Source of the DNA: UBA1723 sp045641065
Lineage (GTDB): Bacteria > Bacteroidota > Bacteroidia > Bacteroidales > Paludibacteraceae
Assembly: GCA_045641065.1 (NCBI GenBank)
Contig: JAZUGF010000079.1
Location: 1-7,990, forward strand
Direction: 5' to 3'
DNA length: 7,990 nt
In this document: piece by piece, positions 7,741-7,990 of the stretch
Position numbering within the stretch: position 1 is the stretch's first letter
Layout: each line of letters starts with the position of its first letter
The notes under the pieces: generated by a model
What the model saw: only the letters and a program-made list of their open reading frames with translations
Database searches by the model: none
Told to the model about the DNA's origin: nothing
Position numbers and translations under genes: made by a program

Positions 7741-7962
7741 AAATTTTTATAAAAATGTAGTTATTTTTCTAACTTAAAATCCTTTAGCTTTTTCTGTTAG
7801 TACTTTCGACATTCAGACAAAGGGTTCTCTTTTTGTATTCCTCATCCACATCAACTTCATCATAATTCTATACAAAAAAACATAAACCCCACGAAAATAT
7901 TAAATAATCATACATTTTTATGAATGGCAAAATAAAGAGTTTTCAACAACTGTTAAAATATG
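7741..7962 (-). other. AT-rich leader upstream of the giant gene
   Basis: There is no Shine-Dalgarno sequence before the ATG at 7740; the last 30 bases are nearly all A and T, as is usual in Bacteroidota. I found no convincing pair matching the Bacteroidota promoter consensus (TTTG near -33, TAnnTTTG near -7). The nearest matches are TATTTTCG at about 7899-7892 and TACATTTT at about 7759-7752, neither with a good upstream partner. Two tiny ORFs lie back to back at 7863-7813 (16 codons) and 7812-7774 (12 codons). No RNA gene was recognised. Confidence 0.4.
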
Positions 7963-7990
7963 TAAAAAAAGAGGGTGTATCAAAATTGAT
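7963..7990 (-). terminator. Probable Rho-independent terminator of an upstream gene, half outside the window
   Basis: Read on the minus strand, the window starts with ATCAA-TT-TTGAT, a 5-bp stem that continues as ACACCCTC and then a run of seven T. If the bases just outside complete the pairing (GAGGGTGT), this is a classic GC-based stem with a T-tract, ending a gene on the same strand. Only the inner stem and the 3' arm can be seen. An insertion-sequence end is the main alternative. Confidence 0.4.

Noticed and set aside
7918..7946. Sigma70-like promoter on the minus strand (TTGAAA, 17-base spacer, TCATAA)
   Set aside because: The -10 match is poor and the Bacteroidota primary sigma factor prefers a different consensus (TTTG and TAnnTTTG).

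Overview
The window is almost entirely one very long minus-strand gene from a member of the Bacteroidota, most likely a Bacteroidales such as a Prevotella- or Bacteroides-like gut or rumen organism. Three things support this placement. The DNA is AT-rich. The start codon has an AT-rich leader with no Shine-Dalgarno sequence. The protein joins a BspA-type leucine-rich-repeat head to jelly-roll, Ig/PKD-like and MBG/YDG-like repeat domains, an architecture typical of secreted Bacteroidota surface proteins. I cannot name a species.

Layout, read along the minus strand from the right edge. Positions 7990-7963 hold what looks like half of a hairpin plus a T-run, probably the terminator of an upstream gene outside the window. 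Positions 7962-7741 are a leader with no confident promoter and two tiny back-to-back ORFs. The gene starts at 7740 with a Sec signal peptide (no lipobox). It continues with nine BspA-type LRRs, an unrecognised and Ig-like region, a jelly-roll domain, a second probable jelly-roll, and a long series of Cys-containing Ig/PKD-like modules. It ends in tandem repeats of about 73-84 residues that run off the left edge. The last repeats are organised as a higher-order A+B unit of 471 and 453 bp.

The main surprise is a single in-frame TAG at 685-687, inside the fifth tandem repeat. The same reading frame then stays open for 228 more codons to the window edge and encodes more of the same repeats, so the natural gene is at least 2,580 codons long and is interrupted once. 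The next B repeat has a Tyr codon (TAC) at the matching position. The stop-bearing repeat also carries exactly six extra codons. Because the flanking repeats share long identical DNA stretches and both units are multiples of three, recombination between neighbouring units would remove the stop and restore one continuous frame. The interruption could be a true nonsense mutation, a reversible switch, or an assembly error in a repeat; the sequence alone cannot decide.

No RNA genes, mobile elements or CRISPR arrays were seen. The gene has no complete neighbour here, so operon context is unavailable.
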